A stretch of 43,942 nt of DNA from Verrucomicrobiota bacterium (GTDB lineage Bacteria; Verrucomicrobiota; Verrucomicrobiae; Limisphaerales; UBA11358), in the NCBI GenBank assembly GCA_014860005.1, contig JACZKP010000051.1, positions 1-43,942 of the forward strand. Reading direction: 5' to 3'. The notes under the pieces were generated by a model. The model had not been told where the DNA came from. It searched no databases and saw nothing but the letters and a program-made list of their open reading frames with translations. The position numbers and the translations under genes are program-made. The first letter of the stretch is position 1, and each line of letters begins with the position of its first letter. Positions 25,553 to 34,839 of the stretch are shown here, piece after piece.

Positions 25553-27118
25553 TCACGGCGTGTAACTTGACTGGAGACCCAAAGGCAATCCGAGTCCCCA
25601 CCACAACATGAGCAGGCAGGTCCACGTAATCACGAACAGAATCGAGTATGGTAGCATCGTGGAAATCAGCGTGCCCATGCCGGTGGTTTTGGCGTGGCGC
25701 TGGCAGTAAACCACGATGAGCGGGAAATACGGCAGCAGCGGTGTGACGATGTTCGTGCTGGAATCGCCGATGCGATAGGAGGCCTGAGTCAGTTCGGGCG
25801 AGAAGCCCAGTTGCATCAGCATCGGCACGAAGATTGGCCCCAACAACGCCCACTTGGCCGAAGCCGACCCAATGAGCATGTTCACCATCATCGTAAGCAG
25901 AATGATGCCCACGATGGTGACCGGGCCCGGCATTTGCAGCGCTTGCAGAAGGTTCGCGCCTTTGATGGCCACGAGCGCGCCCACGTTGGACTCGCGGAAG
26001 ACGTATGTGAATTGCGCCGCGAAGAATGCCATCACGAGGTAGTATCCCATGCCGCCCATCCCCTTGCTCATGCCCTGCACGATGTCGCGATGCGACTTGA
26101 CCGTGCCCGCGACGTAACCATGCACAATCCCGGGTACCAGAAAGAAAATGGCGATCAACGGCACAATCGCTTCCATCAGCGGCGCGCCGTGTGAGGTCAG
26201 GCCGCCATCCTTGGCTCGTAACGGCGAGGTGTCGGGCGCCGCCGCAAGAACCAGCAGTAGAATCAGCAGACCAAACGTACTGATCCCGGCCCAGAATCCG
26301 CGGCGTTCTGCATCGGTCAAGTCGTGCAAATCATGCCCCTCCTTGCCCGTGCCATCCACGGGGAGATGCTTGAGTCGCGGCTCAATAACGCGATCGGTTA
26401 GAAACCAGGCCGCGCCAATGATGAGCAGCGCGGAGGCGCTCATGAAATACCAGTTGCACAAAGGGTTCACCGTGCGGCTGGGATCAATGATCTGCGCGGC
26501 GGATTGCGTGAATCCTTGTAACAGGGGGTCGAGGCTGGAGGGCAAAAACGCGGCGCTGAAGCCGCCCGACACGCCCGCGAACGCCGCGGCAATGCCCGCA
26601 ACCGGGTGCCGCCCGGCCGCGGCAAAAATCATTCCGCCCAAGGGGATCACCAGCACATAGCCCGTGTCGCCCGCCGAGTGGCTGATGATGGCCACAAGCA
26701 CCAGGGCGGGCGTCAGCAATTTGCGCGGTGTGAGGCGCAGGAGATACTTGATCCCGGCGTTGATGAAGCCCGTGCTTTCGGACACCGCCACGCCTAGCAT
26801 CGCCACCAGCACAATGCCCAGCGGTGGAAAATCCGTGAAGGTCTTGACCATCTTCGTGAGGAACACGGTCAGATTCTCCGCGCTGAGCATGTTCTTCACC
26901 CGGATGGGCGCCGATGAAGTGATCTGCCCGGCGGCATCCATCACCACGGAACGCGGATCCACCTCCGTGAATTCCACCCGCGCCAGGAATGCCGACGCCA
27001 CCCAGGTCAACGCCAGCGCGAGGACGAAGATCATCGCGGGATCGGGCAATTTGTTGCCGACGTATTCGAGCTTGTCGAGGAAACGCTGGCCGAGCGTTGA
27101 GTTCTTTGGTTCCTTCAT
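25553..27118 (-). CDS. AbgT-family transporter (p-aminobenzoyl-glutamate type)
   Basis: A 521-residue polytopic transporter. The start region FLDKLEYVGNKLPDPAMIF is the AbgT signature; later segments include ISHSAGDTGYVLVIPLGGMIF and, near the end, SYRIGDSSTNIVTPLLPYFP, also strongly conserved. Family members import p-aminobenzoyl-glutamate or export sulfonamides, driven by the proton gradient. About 12 hydrophobic segments are visible and the length is normal. The ATG at 27118 is preferred; the longer frame begins with TTG at 27175 and adds a non-conserved leader. No folate genes are nearby. Confidence 0.88.
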   Translation of the reverse strand: MKEPKNSTLGQRFLDKLEYVGNKLPDPAMIFVLALALTWVASAFLARVEFTEVDPRSVVMDAAGQITSSAPIRVKNMLSAENLTVFLTKMVKTFTDFPPLGIVLVAMLGVAVSESTGFINAGIKYLLRLTPRKLLTPALVLVAIISHSAGDTGYVLVIPLGGMIFAAAGRHPVAGIAAAFAGVSGGFSAAFLPSSLDPLLQGFTQSAAQIIDPSRTVNPLCNWYFMSASALLIIGAAWFLTDRVIEPRLKHLPVDGTGKEGHDLHDLTDAERRGFWAGISTFGLLILLLVLAAAPDTSPLRAKDGGLTSHGAPLMEAIVPLIAIFFLVPGIVHGYVAGTVKSHRDIVQGMSKGMGGMGYYLVMAFFAAQFTYVFRESNVGALVAIKGANLLQALQMPGPVTIVGIILLTMMVNMLIGSASAKWALLGPIFVPMLMQLGFSPELTQASYRIGDSSTNIVTPLLPYFPLIVVYCQRHAKTTGMGTLISTMLPYSILFVITWTCLLMLWWGLGLPLGLQSSYTP

Positions 27119-27277
27119 GCGCAGTCGTTCAAGAGTTGGCAAATTCGCCGGCATCGTTGCCGCGGAAATCGTCAAAGGGAAGAAAAAATGTGCCTCGGCC
27201 TTCTCTTATCGCCGTTTCGCAATCCAGAGCGGGTAAGCACCCGGGAGTTCGCAACCCATTAACCGCTCAGGCGGACC

Positions 27278-27919
27278 TCAAGCCGCGGGACCTCGACGAC
27301 GTGGCGAACGCTTTAATGGCCGGGCGGCAAATCGGTCAACTTCACGTCGTAGTCGTGCGATTTCGGCGTGGGCGCGCTGCAGATCCGCTTTCGTTTGGTG
27401 CGTATCTTCGCGGGCGCTGGCCAGTTCGCGCGCGTGCCGGCGCAGTTCCAGTTGCGTCATGACGTGATGGGCGAGCACCCGCAACGCGTGTTGCTGGTCG
27501 GCATTCAAGGTGCGGGGCGCTTTGTCCAAAACGCAGAGCGTGCCCAACGCATGACCATCCGGCGTCACCAGCGGCGCGCCGGCGTAAAAGCGAATCTTGG
27601 GTTCGCCGGTAACCAGCGGGTTCTTTCTGAAGCGCTTGTCCTTCGTCGCGTCCGGCACGATGAACAAGCCGTCGCTCGAAATTGCGTGTGCGCAGAAAGA
27701 AATGTCCCGCGAGGTTTCCTGGAGCGTCACCCCAATCCTGGATTTGAACCATTGGCGGTCTTCATCAATGAGCGAAATTAACGCAATCGGCGCTTCGCAA
27801 ATATGCGCGGCCAGATCGGTGAGATCATCAAACACTTCCTCCGGCACCGTATCGAGCACGTCATACTGCCACAGGACTTTGAGGCGTTGCTGATCGTTTT
27901 TGGGCTTGGGCGCGGGCAT
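27278..27919 (-). CDS. GAF-domain protein with C-terminal coiled coil
   Basis: A 213-residue cytosolic protein. The GAF domain covers about residues 12-160 (LKVLWQYDVLDTVPEEVFDD, then ICEAPIALISLIDEDRQWFK, then SFCAHAI and FYAGAPLVTPDGHALGTLCV). This subtype is usually found at the N-terminus of kinases and diguanylate cyclases. Here no output domain follows, only a charged helix (about 165-200) that looks like a coiled coil. It may be a stand-alone sensor or a truncated signalling gene. The ATG at 27919 is the first start with conserved sequence after it. Confidence 0.8.
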   Translation of the reverse strand: MPAPKPKNDQQRLKVLWQYDVLDTVPEEVFDDLTDLAAHICEAPIALISLIDEDRQWFKSRIGVTLQETSRDISFCAHAISSDGLFIVPDATKDKRFRKNPLVTGEPKIRFYAGAPLVTPDGHALGTLCVLDKAPRTLNADQQHALRVLAHHVMTQLELRRHARELASAREDTHQTKADLQRAHAEIARLRREVDRFAARPLKRSPRRRGPAA

Positions 27920-28073
27920 TGGCTTCACGTTCGAGCGGAATAATACTGGCGGGGTTATTGGAATCAACGCCTTTTACCATCCGGAAACAAGGCCAATTTC
28001 GGCGAGTGGTTGTCAGGAGCAAGCCACGGAGTTCCGTGACAACCAGACCCGGTGGATGGCTTTAATTCTCCAC

Positions 28074-28817
28074 TCACATCGGGTCACGGTTCACATCCTC
28101 GAAGTAAATGCAACTGGCCGGCGTCTTGCCCATGGCCACGAACCATTGCGGACAATACGGTGCGGTCCAGATCACGTCGCCCGTCCGCACCGGATGCCAG
28201 TCCGCCCCCAGCCGGCATATCCCCTGTCCCTTCAGCAGCATGGCCCCACGTTCCATGAGTTGCGCCGAGACGAACGCGTGCGCGGCCCCGGGTGGAAACG
28301 TGAGGATATTCACTGCCAGATCGTACGCGGGTTCATTGGGCAGCAACGCCTGCAACCGGACGGCTTCGTCGCCATGAAACGGGCGGCCTTTTACGTCGCG
28401 TTCGTGGGCAATGATGGATTCCAGTTTCGCGGCGCCGGCCAACGACTCATAGCGTTTCTGAAAAATCAACAATCGCAGGTTGTCGCCCCCGCTTTTCACC
28501 TGGATGTCCGTGTCCGGCGGAAGAAAGACATAGCTGCCGGCTTCGAGCCGGTGCCGACGTTCGCCCAGCACAATACTCCCCGCGCCTTCAATCACGTAAA
28601 GGAAGTATTCATTCGGCCCGGTGTTGCCTTCGCCAACGCCGTTTTGGTCGAGTGTGACCAGCAATTGCGTGAAGCGCGCGCCCAACGCGGGCGAGATGTT
28701 CACGACGCACACAGCGCTCTTCCAACCCGGCAGATTGCTCGCCACGAAACTGTCGGGCGTCAGCAAGGCATAACGGCCCTGGACCACGGTGCGGGTGCAG
28801 CCAAACAAATCATTCAT
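28074..28817 (-). CDS. allE: (S)-ureidoglycine aminohydrolase (bicupin)
   Basis: A 247-residue bicupin. In purine (allantoin) breakdown this enzyme releases ammonia from (S)-ureidoglycine in a Mn2+-dependent reaction. Family features seen are GRYALLTPDSFV near the N-terminus, GARFTQLLVTLDQNG, GPNEYFLYVIEGAG in the first cupin, and FPPGAAHAFVSAQLMERGAM in the second with the His/Glu ligands, ending YFEDVNRDP. This closely follows the pattern of E. coli AllE as I recall it. The ATG at 28817 is preferred over a GTG at 28856. No other allantoin genes are in the window, so its role here is not certain. Confidence 0.85.
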   Translation of the reverse strand: MNDLFGCTRTVVQGRYALLTPDSFVASNLPGWKSAVCVVNISPALGARFTQLLVTLDQNGVGEGNTGPNEYFLYVIEGAGSIVLGERRHRLEAGSYVFLPPDTDIQVKSGGDNLRLLIFQKRYESLAGAAKLESIIAHERDVKGRPFHGDEAVRLQALLPNEPAYDLAVNILTFPPGAAHAFVSAQLMERGAMLLKGQGICRLGADWHPVRTGDVIWTAPYCPQWFVAMGKTPASCIYFEDVNRDPM

Positions 28818-29059
28818 CGGTTTACTATGGATAAAGCAAGGCTCTTGAAGCACCAACGCTCCCGCGGCGGCGTCTCACAACCGGGCGGCGGGCAAAAATG
28901 GTGGCCCTGCATTCGTAACATCTCTCGGCGCAGAATGGGGCGCACGGAGCGCCCTGTCAACGCGCAGCCCTGTCGGCGCAGGCAGCGCCGCAACCGTGGT
29001 GGGCCGCACCGAAATGAGGGGCTCTCGGTGCCGGCTCGCGGATTCAGAACCCCGAACGA
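28818..29059. other. GC-rich non-coding stretch, repeat-like
   Basis: About 240 bases between two minus-strand genes with no protein-like frame. The stretch 28935-29045 is very GC-rich with several GCGC and GGCGC blocks, and looks like interspersed repeat DNA, but I found no second copy in the window. Confidence 0.4.
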
Positions 29060-29479
29060 CTATTGACTCCTCGTTTGAAACACCAGCAAGTACGGCACTG
29101 ACGAATGGCCCTCCGTGTCGCGGAAGCTCTGGAATTTCCCGAGGTTGAGCCAGAGCACGTAGGTCCTGCCCGGCTGAAGTTTCACCGGCATGACGCACGT
29201 CCGCTTGTCAGGTTGATAGTGAATCTTGCCGCCGGACTCGGGGAAATTCTCTTTCGAAACCTGGCAGACCGACCAATTGCCGTCCAGCATGTCCTTGCTG
29301 AAGGTGAACTTGAGTTCCTTCAACGCCGGGTCCACGTCCGTCGCTCCGGCCGGTGGCACGGTCTTCACCACCGACGGCGGCATGGCTTTCACCGAATACT
29401 CCTTTGCAGCCTGGGCCAATGCGGCGACTGCCAGCATCGTAGCCGCCATCGCGATTCCACTGATCAGTTTACTTTTCAT
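29060..29479 (-). CDS. small exported protein with one Ig-like (Big_5) domain
   Basis: A 139-residue protein with a signal peptide (LISGIAMAATMLAVAALAQA). One Big_5/SbsA-like Ig domain covers the rest: SVVKTVPPAGATDVDPALKE, then FTFSKDM, then KRTCVMPVKLQPGRTYVLWL and PYLLVFQTR. The same domain occurs at the N-terminus of the protein encoded just upstream and at the C-terminus of the kinase before that. A single base separates its ATG from the preceding stop codon (TAA A ATG), so it is translationally coupled. It is the last gene of the three-gene operon. The function is unknown; binding to an envelope partner is inferred. Confidence 0.8.
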   Translation of the reverse strand: MKSKLISGIAMAATMLAVAALAQAAKEYSVKAMPPSVVKTVPPAGATDVDPALKELKFTFSKDMLDGNWSVCQVSKENFPESGGKIHYQPDKRTCVMPVKLQPGRTYVLWLNLGKFQSFRDTEGHSSVPYLLVFQTRSQ

Positions 29480-29480
29480 T

Positions 29481-31460
29481 TTAGTTTTCTCTTTCCGGTT
29501 GGATTTGTGGCGCACTTGCGGGCGCCGATTCGGGACGGGGGGAAGGCGATTCATCCGTAATGGCTTTGACCTGTGCTTCCATCTTTTTGCCCAGCGCCAG
29601 CATCGGCTGCAAGGCGGTGCGCGCTGCTTCCAGGTTGCCGTTCTCCAGCGCGTCAATCAATGGTCCGAGCGTCTTCAGTGACTCCGCAGTGCCCGCCTCG
29701 AACGGCGTGCCCTTCATGGCGTCGCGAAATTCCTGAATTCGTGGCGCGAGAGTTTGCAAAGAAGCCAGCGCGTTCCGGGCGTCTTCACTCTGAAGCGCTG
29801 CCACCGCCGCCGACCACGCTTCGCGAATGCCTTCCATGACTGGCGTGGCGGCGCGGAGTCGGGCGGCCAGGTCGGGTGAAGAACCCGGCGCCGGTGTAGC
29901 GGCGGATTTACCCCTCAAGCTCTCAAGAAATTTCTGGTCACTTTCGTCCAGACTCCCGGCCAGTTTCTCCGGCTCAGCCTGTCCGTTCCACCAACGAATG
30001 ATTTCGGGTTTGTAGGGCGGCTCGCCTTTCTGGTCGTTCCACCACTTACCCCACGCGGTCCAGTCCTTGCCAAAGTTTTGTCGGGTGATTCGCACGAGCG
30101 AAATCTGCGCCCACCAGCGTGTGTTGACATTGCCGTGATAGACCAAATGGATCAAATCCGGCACGGATTCCTTATCACCGATGATGCCCAACGCGCGGAT
30201 GGCCATCCAACGATCGCGATTGTTCCGGTCCACGCGCTCGGAGGCGATCTCGCGCAAGCGGGGCAGCGCCTTCGCGGAACGCATTGCCGCCAGCGTGTTG
30301 ATGGCCTGATAATACTCCGTCGAGCGCGGGCCGTTGAGCGCGTCAATCAACTTTCTTTCGAGAGCGGCCCGCTCTTCGTCAGACCAGCCGGCGAACGTGC
30401 GCGCATCGAAGAAACTGCGAAACTGCCGGTCCGTCCATGCGAGCACGGCGCGCTGGTCGTCGTTGAGCAGGGACATGAATTCTGCTGAGGCGGCGGCGCT
30501 CGCGTCCGCTTCGCCCGATGCTTTGGCGGAAGGCGGGGCTGGTTTTGCGGTCTTGAGCATGTCCAGCGCCGCCTGGGCATTGTGCCGTACGAGCGGGCTT
30601 TCGTCCTCCAACGCTTCCTTGAGAATCGGCTCCGCCCGCGCATCGCCCAACAACCCGAGCGCGTAGGCCGCGCAACGGCGCGCGTAACCGCTTGAATCCT
30701 CTTTCGTCATCTTGGCGAGCGCGTTGAAGCTCTCGCGCACTTGGTTTCCTCCCAGCGCCAACGCGGCCATCCCGCGCGTGAGGTCTTCCGAGTGCATCAG
30801 CAGTTTTTGGAGCGACGCAGCAGCGGGTGTAATGTTCTCGAACTCGCCCTTCCACAGAATGTAAATCGCGGAGCGACGTTCGGTGTCCTTGACCGCGTCC
30901 AGATGCGGAATCAGCGCCGCGACGACCTGCGCTTGGTCCAGCGGACGCAAGGATTTCAACGCTGCTTCCACCCGCGGATCGCCTTCCGCGCATTGAGAGA
31001 TCGTCGCAACGACTTCGGCAATGATGGCGGCTGGCGCTCGCGTTGCCTGCACACCGTCGCTGGCCGTGGTGAACGTAAGCAGGTACGGCACGGCGGGGCG
31101 ACCGGCAGTGTCTGTGAAGTTTTTGAACTTATCGCTGTTGAGCCACGTCGCGTAAAACTTGCCGGGTTGGAGTTTCACCTTCAGGACACAAGTGCGTCCG
31201 TCCGCAGCATACTTCGGTTGCCCCACCATCTCAGGAAAGTTCTCCTCGCCCCAGGTGGACCAGGACCAACTCCCGTCCTGCATGGGCTTGCTGAATTGGA
31301 CCACGATTTCAGATGTGCGCGGATCAACGTTGGCGGTGCCGGCGACCGGTTCGGTTTTCACCACAACGGGTGGTGCGGATTCAAGGGAAACCTCGGCGGC
31401 GCGACCTGGAATGGCACCGCAAAGCATCGCAGTCAGACATAGAATGATTTTTGTTTTCAT
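29481..31460 (-). CDS. exported Big_5 + HEAT-repeat protein
   Basis: A 659-residue protein. A signal peptide (KIILCLTAMLCGAIPGRAA) is followed by a Big_5 Ig-like domain (about 25-135, VVVKTEPVAGTANVDPRTSE, and later RTCVLKVKLQPGKFYATWL). A long stretch of HEAT repeats follows (about 150-330 and 380-470, for example RRCAAYALGLLGDARAEPIL and SESPLVRHNAQAALDML-type units, with RWMAIRALGIIGDKESV). An Ala/Ser/Pro-rich linker separates the two blocks. The C-terminal 170 residues are helical and end in a Pro/Ala tail. It starts 3 bases after the kinase gene. A periplasmic scaffold role is inferred. Confidence 0.8.
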   Translation of the reverse strand: MKTKIILCLTAMLCGAIPGRAAEVSLESAPPVVVKTEPVAGTANVDPRTSEIVVQFSKPMQDGSWSWSTWGEENFPEMVGQPKYAADGRTCVLKVKLQPGKFYATWLNSDKFKNFTDTAGRPAVPYLLTFTTASDGVQATRAPAAIIAEVVATISQCAEGDPRVEAALKSLRPLDQAQVVAALIPHLDAVKDTERRSAIYILWKGEFENITPAAASLQKLLMHSEDLTRGMAALALGGNQVRESFNALAKMTKEDSSGYARRCAAYALGLLGDARAEPILKEALEDESPLVRHNAQAALDMLKTAKPAPPSAKASGEADASAAASAEFMSLLNDDQRAVLAWTDRQFRSFFDARTFAGWSDEERAALERKLIDALNGPRSTEYYQAINTLAAMRSAKALPRLREIASERVDRNNRDRWMAIRALGIIGDKESVPDLIHLVYHGNVNTRWWAQISLVRITRQNFGKDWTAWGKWWNDQKGEPPYKPEIIRWWNGQAEPEKLAGSLDESDQKFLESLRGKSAATPAPGSSPDLAARLRAATPVMEGIREAWSAAVAALQSEDARNALASLQTLAPRIQEFRDAMKGTPFEAGTAESLKTLGPLIDALENGNLEAARTALQPMLALGKKMEAQVKAITDESPSPRPESAPASAPQIQPEREN

Positions 31461-31463
31461 AAT

Positions 31464-33776
31464 TTATTTCCTCGTTTCAAAGATGAGCAGATAAGGCACG
31501 GCGGATTGTCCCTCGCGGTCTTTGAAATCGTGGTGATGCTCGGAGTTAAGCCAGATGGCGTAGAGTTTGCCCGGCTTTAGTTTTACGGGCAGCACGCACG
31601 TCCGTCCGTCCGCGAGATAGCGCGCGGATCCGGTCGTTTCCGGAAAGTTTTCCTCGCCCCAGATCGTCCACGACCAACTGCCGTCGCGCATCGGCTTGCT
31701 GAACGTCACTTGGAGTACAGTGATTGCGGGATCAACGTTTGCCGTGCCGGACTCGGGAACCGTATTGATTACGACGGGCGGCACTTTAGGTTCAACCATT
31801 CCGCCGGCCAACGACAGAAGCTGAAAGTCCCGGCTCACATTTCTCTCGCCGAGTCCGCGCAGTCCGAGATTGGTGGTCAGCGTGTCGTAACCGGATGCCG
31901 AAAGGGCCACCTCTTTTGTCGCCGCATACCAACCCACGTAAAGCGTGAAGTGCCCGTTCTGATCGGCGCGCGCGTTGGGCAGATCGCCCTTTTCCAAAGC
32001 CCGCAGCGTGCGGGGCAACAACCTCAATTCCACATTGGGCACGGGTTGGCCGGTTTGCGCATCCACGACCGCACCCCGGATGAAGACGCTCGTCGGCACG
32101 AACAGTTGCCCCAGCACGAGCGCAACCGCCAGCGCGACGACTGTGCTCACCACCACGCTCGTTCTTCGCCCCCGCGTTGCCCACCAGCAGAAGCCGTAAA
32201 GCATCGCCACCGGCAACGGCGTCTGAAATAGATTCCATTTGATCCGGCCTTCCGAGATCTGCCACAGCGTCCAACCGCACGCGATGAGCAGCGCCGCCGT
32301 GCCTTCGCGCTTCCAGCCGACTACGAACCCGGCCAGCATCAGGCCAAGCGCGACGAAATTCAGTTGCACGCCTTCCGGTTGCGCGGCGATGGGCGGCAGT
32401 CCCTCTGCCAGAATGAAGAAAGCGTAGAAAGCCAGCAGCAGCGTGCCGAAAATGCGAGCTGTCCAGCGCGCGGCGGTGACCCAGCGCGGAGTAGTCGCCG
32501 GCGTTAGGAGGCTCTGATCCGCCTCGGGTTTGGCGGAAGGGGCGTTGTCTGCTCTGCGTCTGACTTCCCCTTTTTCGATGGCGTGAATCCGGAACTTCCC
32601 GCAACGCGCGCATCGGCCAATGGTGTACTTGGTTCCCACCGCCCATAGCCGAATGCCGTACTTGCCATAGTGTTCGGTAAATCCGCATTTAACGCACCGA
32701 ATCCGCCAACCGGGAGCGCGCGCTTCCCAGTCGGCATGCTCCGCCGCCGAAGTGGTGGCAATCGTTTCCACGTCCGTCTTCACCTCGCTCGCGTGCTGGT
32801 AGCGACGCGCCGGCTCTTTCTCCAACGCGTGCAACACCACTTCGTCCAACCGCACGTCCACTTGCACCTTTTTCGAGGGCGACTGGAATTTGCCGAGGGG
32901 CAGTTCGCCCGTGAGCATTTCGTAGAACACCACACCCAGCGAATAAATGTCCGCCCGATGATCCACCTTCTGCGGCGTCTCCACCTGCTCCGGCGCCATG
33001 TAATGCGGCGTGCCGAGCCGGTCCTTCGCACCAGTGAGATTGCCGCCCGCCGCATCGGCCCCAAGAATCTTCGCGATGCCGAAGTCCGCAATTTTCACGC
33101 GACCTTGCTTGTCGAGCAGGATGTTCTCCGGCTTGATATCGCGGTGAACAATGCCGCGTTCGTGGGCGAATTGGAGCGCCTCACAAATCTTGGGCACGAT
33201 GGAAAGCGCTTCCTCAGGTAACAATTTCCTGGTTTGCAACAACTGCCGCAGCGTCAGCCCGTCCACGTATTCCATCAACAGGTAATGCAGTGGGGCAGGC
33301 GTCTCGCCTGCCAACGTCCCGGCGACCGTCCCGGTTGCCGGATCAGCCTTGCCGGAAGCCGGGATCACTTCACCAAAATCATAAACCGCCACAATATCCG
33401 GGTGATTGAGCCGCGCCAACGCACGGGCTTCCTGCTGAAAGCGCGCGGCAAACTCCGTGTCCGAGATGCCGCTGTCCCGGCTGCGCGTGAGAATTTTCAG
33501 CGCCACGAAACGATCCAGTTTCGGCTGGCGGGCTTTGTAAACCACGCCCATGCCGCCGCGCCCAAGACATTCGAGGATTTCCAGTTGGGGAAAGTGCGGC
33601 GCGATTTCTTCAACCTGAGGCACGGGACGCGCCGGCTTGGCTGTGACGGTGCCATCCGGCCCGACTTCGCCGGTCTCAGCCAGCCCGGCCTGAAGCATGC
33701 ACTCCGGGCAGATCCCCTGAAGCGCCGTCGCCGGCACGGGCTTTCCGCAATGCGGACATTTGTGTTCTGTCGCCAT
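31464..33776 (-). CDS. transmembrane Ser/Thr protein kinase with zinc ribbon and outer Big_5 domain
   Basis: A 770-residue PknB-like kinase. An N-terminal zinc ribbon (CPHC, CPEC; residues 7-26) leads to a complete kinase domain (about 65-345): LGRGGMGVVYKA, Lys94, HRDIKPEN at 211-218, DFG at 231-233 and APE at 261-263. A second four-Cys ribbon (CVKCGF, CARCGK) precedes four or so membrane helices. After them come a carboxypeptidase-regulatory-like domain (about 575-665) and a C-terminal Big_5 domain. An odd Ala/Gly/Pro-rich insert interrupts the kinase N-lobe at about 137-163 (see the repeat at 33294). The ATG at 33776 has a GGGGA ribosome site. It is the first gene of the operon. Confidence 0.9.
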   Translation of the reverse strand: MATEHKCPHCGKPVPATALQGICPECMLQAGLAETGEVGPDGTVTAKPARPVPQVEEIAPHFPQLEILECLGRGGMGVVYKARQPKLDRFVALKILTRSRDSGISDTEFAARFQQEARALARLNHPDIVAVYDFGEVIPASGKADPATGTVAGTLAGETPAPLHYLLMEYVDGLTLRQLLQTRKLLPEEALSIVPKICEALQFAHERGIVHRDIKPENILLDKQGRVKIADFGIAKILGADAAGGNLTGAKDRLGTPHYMAPEQVETPQKVDHRADIYSLGVVFYEMLTGELPLGKFQSPSKKVQVDVRLDEVVLHALEKEPARRYQHASEVKTDVETIATTSAAEHADWEARAPGWRIRCVKCGFTEHYGKYGIRLWAVGTKYTIGRCARCGKFRIHAIEKGEVRRRADNAPSAKPEADQSLLTPATTPRWVTAARWTARIFGTLLLAFYAFFILAEGLPPIAAQPEGVQLNFVALGLMLAGFVVGWKREGTAALLIACGWTLWQISEGRIKWNLFQTPLPVAMLYGFCWWATRGRRTSVVVSTVVALAVALVLGQLFVPTSVFIRGAVVDAQTGQPVPNVELRLLPRTLRALEKGDLPNARADQNGHFTLYVGWYAATKEVALSASGYDTLTTNLGLRGLGERNVSRDFQLLSLAGGMVEPKVPPVVINTVPESGTANVDPAITVLQVTFSKPMRDGSWSWTIWGEENFPETTGSARYLADGRTCVLPVKLKPGKLYAIWLNSEHHHDFKDREGQSAVPYLLIFETRK
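33294..33312 (-). repeat. palindrome inside the kinase gene, part of an in-frame insert
   Basis: GGCAGGCG at 33294-33301 pairs with CGCCTGCC at 33305-33312 around a 3-base loop. It belongs to an in-frame segment of about 78 bases (33293-33370) that encodes an Ala/Gly/Thr/Pro-rich stretch in the kinase N-lobe, where related kinases have a short turn. Confidence 0.55.
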
Positions 33777-34349
33777 ACTGGTCCCCACACCCTTTACAAA
33801 GGATTTCCCGGGGAGAGGTTACACGGGAGGAAGGCGGGAAACCATGAAAAGGGCGGTAGACGCAATCGCTGAAAGTAGAACGCCCTGACCCTGGCGGGAC
33901 CAGAGCCGGACAACGCGCCGTACGGCAAGCTGCTCAACGATGACCGTCCAATCGGATTCGAACCAACAAATCATTCACTTCCGCGCGCGTTTCATCACTT
34001 GGCGATTCCGGCAACTGACTCGCTTCATGCGCGGCCTGCAGTTCTCCGCGCAGCCGCTGGTATTCTGATTCGTGGAAGGCGATATCTGCATCTTCCAATT
34101 TGGATTTTTCCGGGCCGGCGAGTTTTCGTGCAACCAGGTCAGGGATGTAGGGCAGCTTGAACTGCTCATTTAGCGTCACGAGATTCGCTTCGATTTCACC
34201 AGCCCGCATCAGGTGAATGCCGGTGAGTAGCACGCGATAGACATAAAGCAACGGCTTTACCCGGCGCGGCGATTCTTTCAGAAACAACTTCCACTGCGTC
34301 TCCGCAAAGCCGAAGTAATGATGCGAGTGGTGCTTCGTGATGACGCCCG

Positions 34350-34400
34350 TCTGGCCACCCTCTCCGCCTCGACCGGGGAGAGGGGCTGGGGGTGAGGTGT
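34350..34400 (-). repeat. repeat insert in the nucleotidyltransferase gene (CCCTCTCC palindrome)
   Basis: CCCTCTCC at 34358-34365 pairs with GGAGAGGG at 34377-34384. The surrounding segment adds a Pro/Gly/Arg-rich stretch (TSPPAPLPGRGGEGG) between two conserved blocks of the protein. The frame is kept. The sequence style is that of a widespread intergenic repeat. Confidence 0.6.
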
Positions 34401-34564
34401 CGAATCGTCTGGTGCGGCAGATTTCCTTCAACTCCTCATGCTCCGGCGTGGTGTGGACGATGAGGGGCGAGAAAAGCTGTTCCAGCACGTAACCGTTCTT
34501 CTTGAGCAGCAGACCGAAGAACTTCCGCACGTCATGGCTCACAATGTCCATCTCGAGAGCACGG

Positions 34565-34625
34565 CCCTCTGCGCATTGTCCCTCGCCCGCGGGATCGGGA
34601 GAGGGTGACGAAGCCGGGTGAGGGT
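34565..34625 (-). repeat. repeat insert in the nucleotidyltransferase gene (CCCTCGCCCG palindrome)
   Basis: CCCTCGCCCG at 34580-34589 pairs with CGGGAGAGGG at 34596-34605 with one mismatch. It encodes a Pro/Ser-rich segment (PHPASSPSPDPAGEG) where family members have a short loop. The frame is kept. Confidence 0.55.
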
Positions 34626-34773
34626 TGTCGGGAGAAATCATTTCTTTGCGCGGAGGATCAGGCGGCACAATCATTGACTGTTCCACCGTTTCATCGCGGA
34701 CGTCCAACCCGACGACCTTTTCCAGCGGCAACACATGCGCGCCGCGCAGGTCGAAGTCCGAGTCCGGTGACGG

Positions 34774-34839
34774 ACCACGATGCGCGAAGCGCACATCGTG
34801 ACTTAGGGAATCCATCTCGTGGCGGGCTTGGGAAGCCTC
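34774..34839 (-). repeat. frame-breaking repeat insert in the nucleotidyltransferase gene
   Basis: Contains the near-perfect palindrome CACGATGCGCG (34776-34786) with CGCACATCGTG (34790-34800). It separates the two halves of the active-site motif (AHLYG and SPDSDFD), and the flanking coding frames differ by two bases. Exact ends cannot be fixed without an uninterrupted homologue. Confidence 0.6.
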
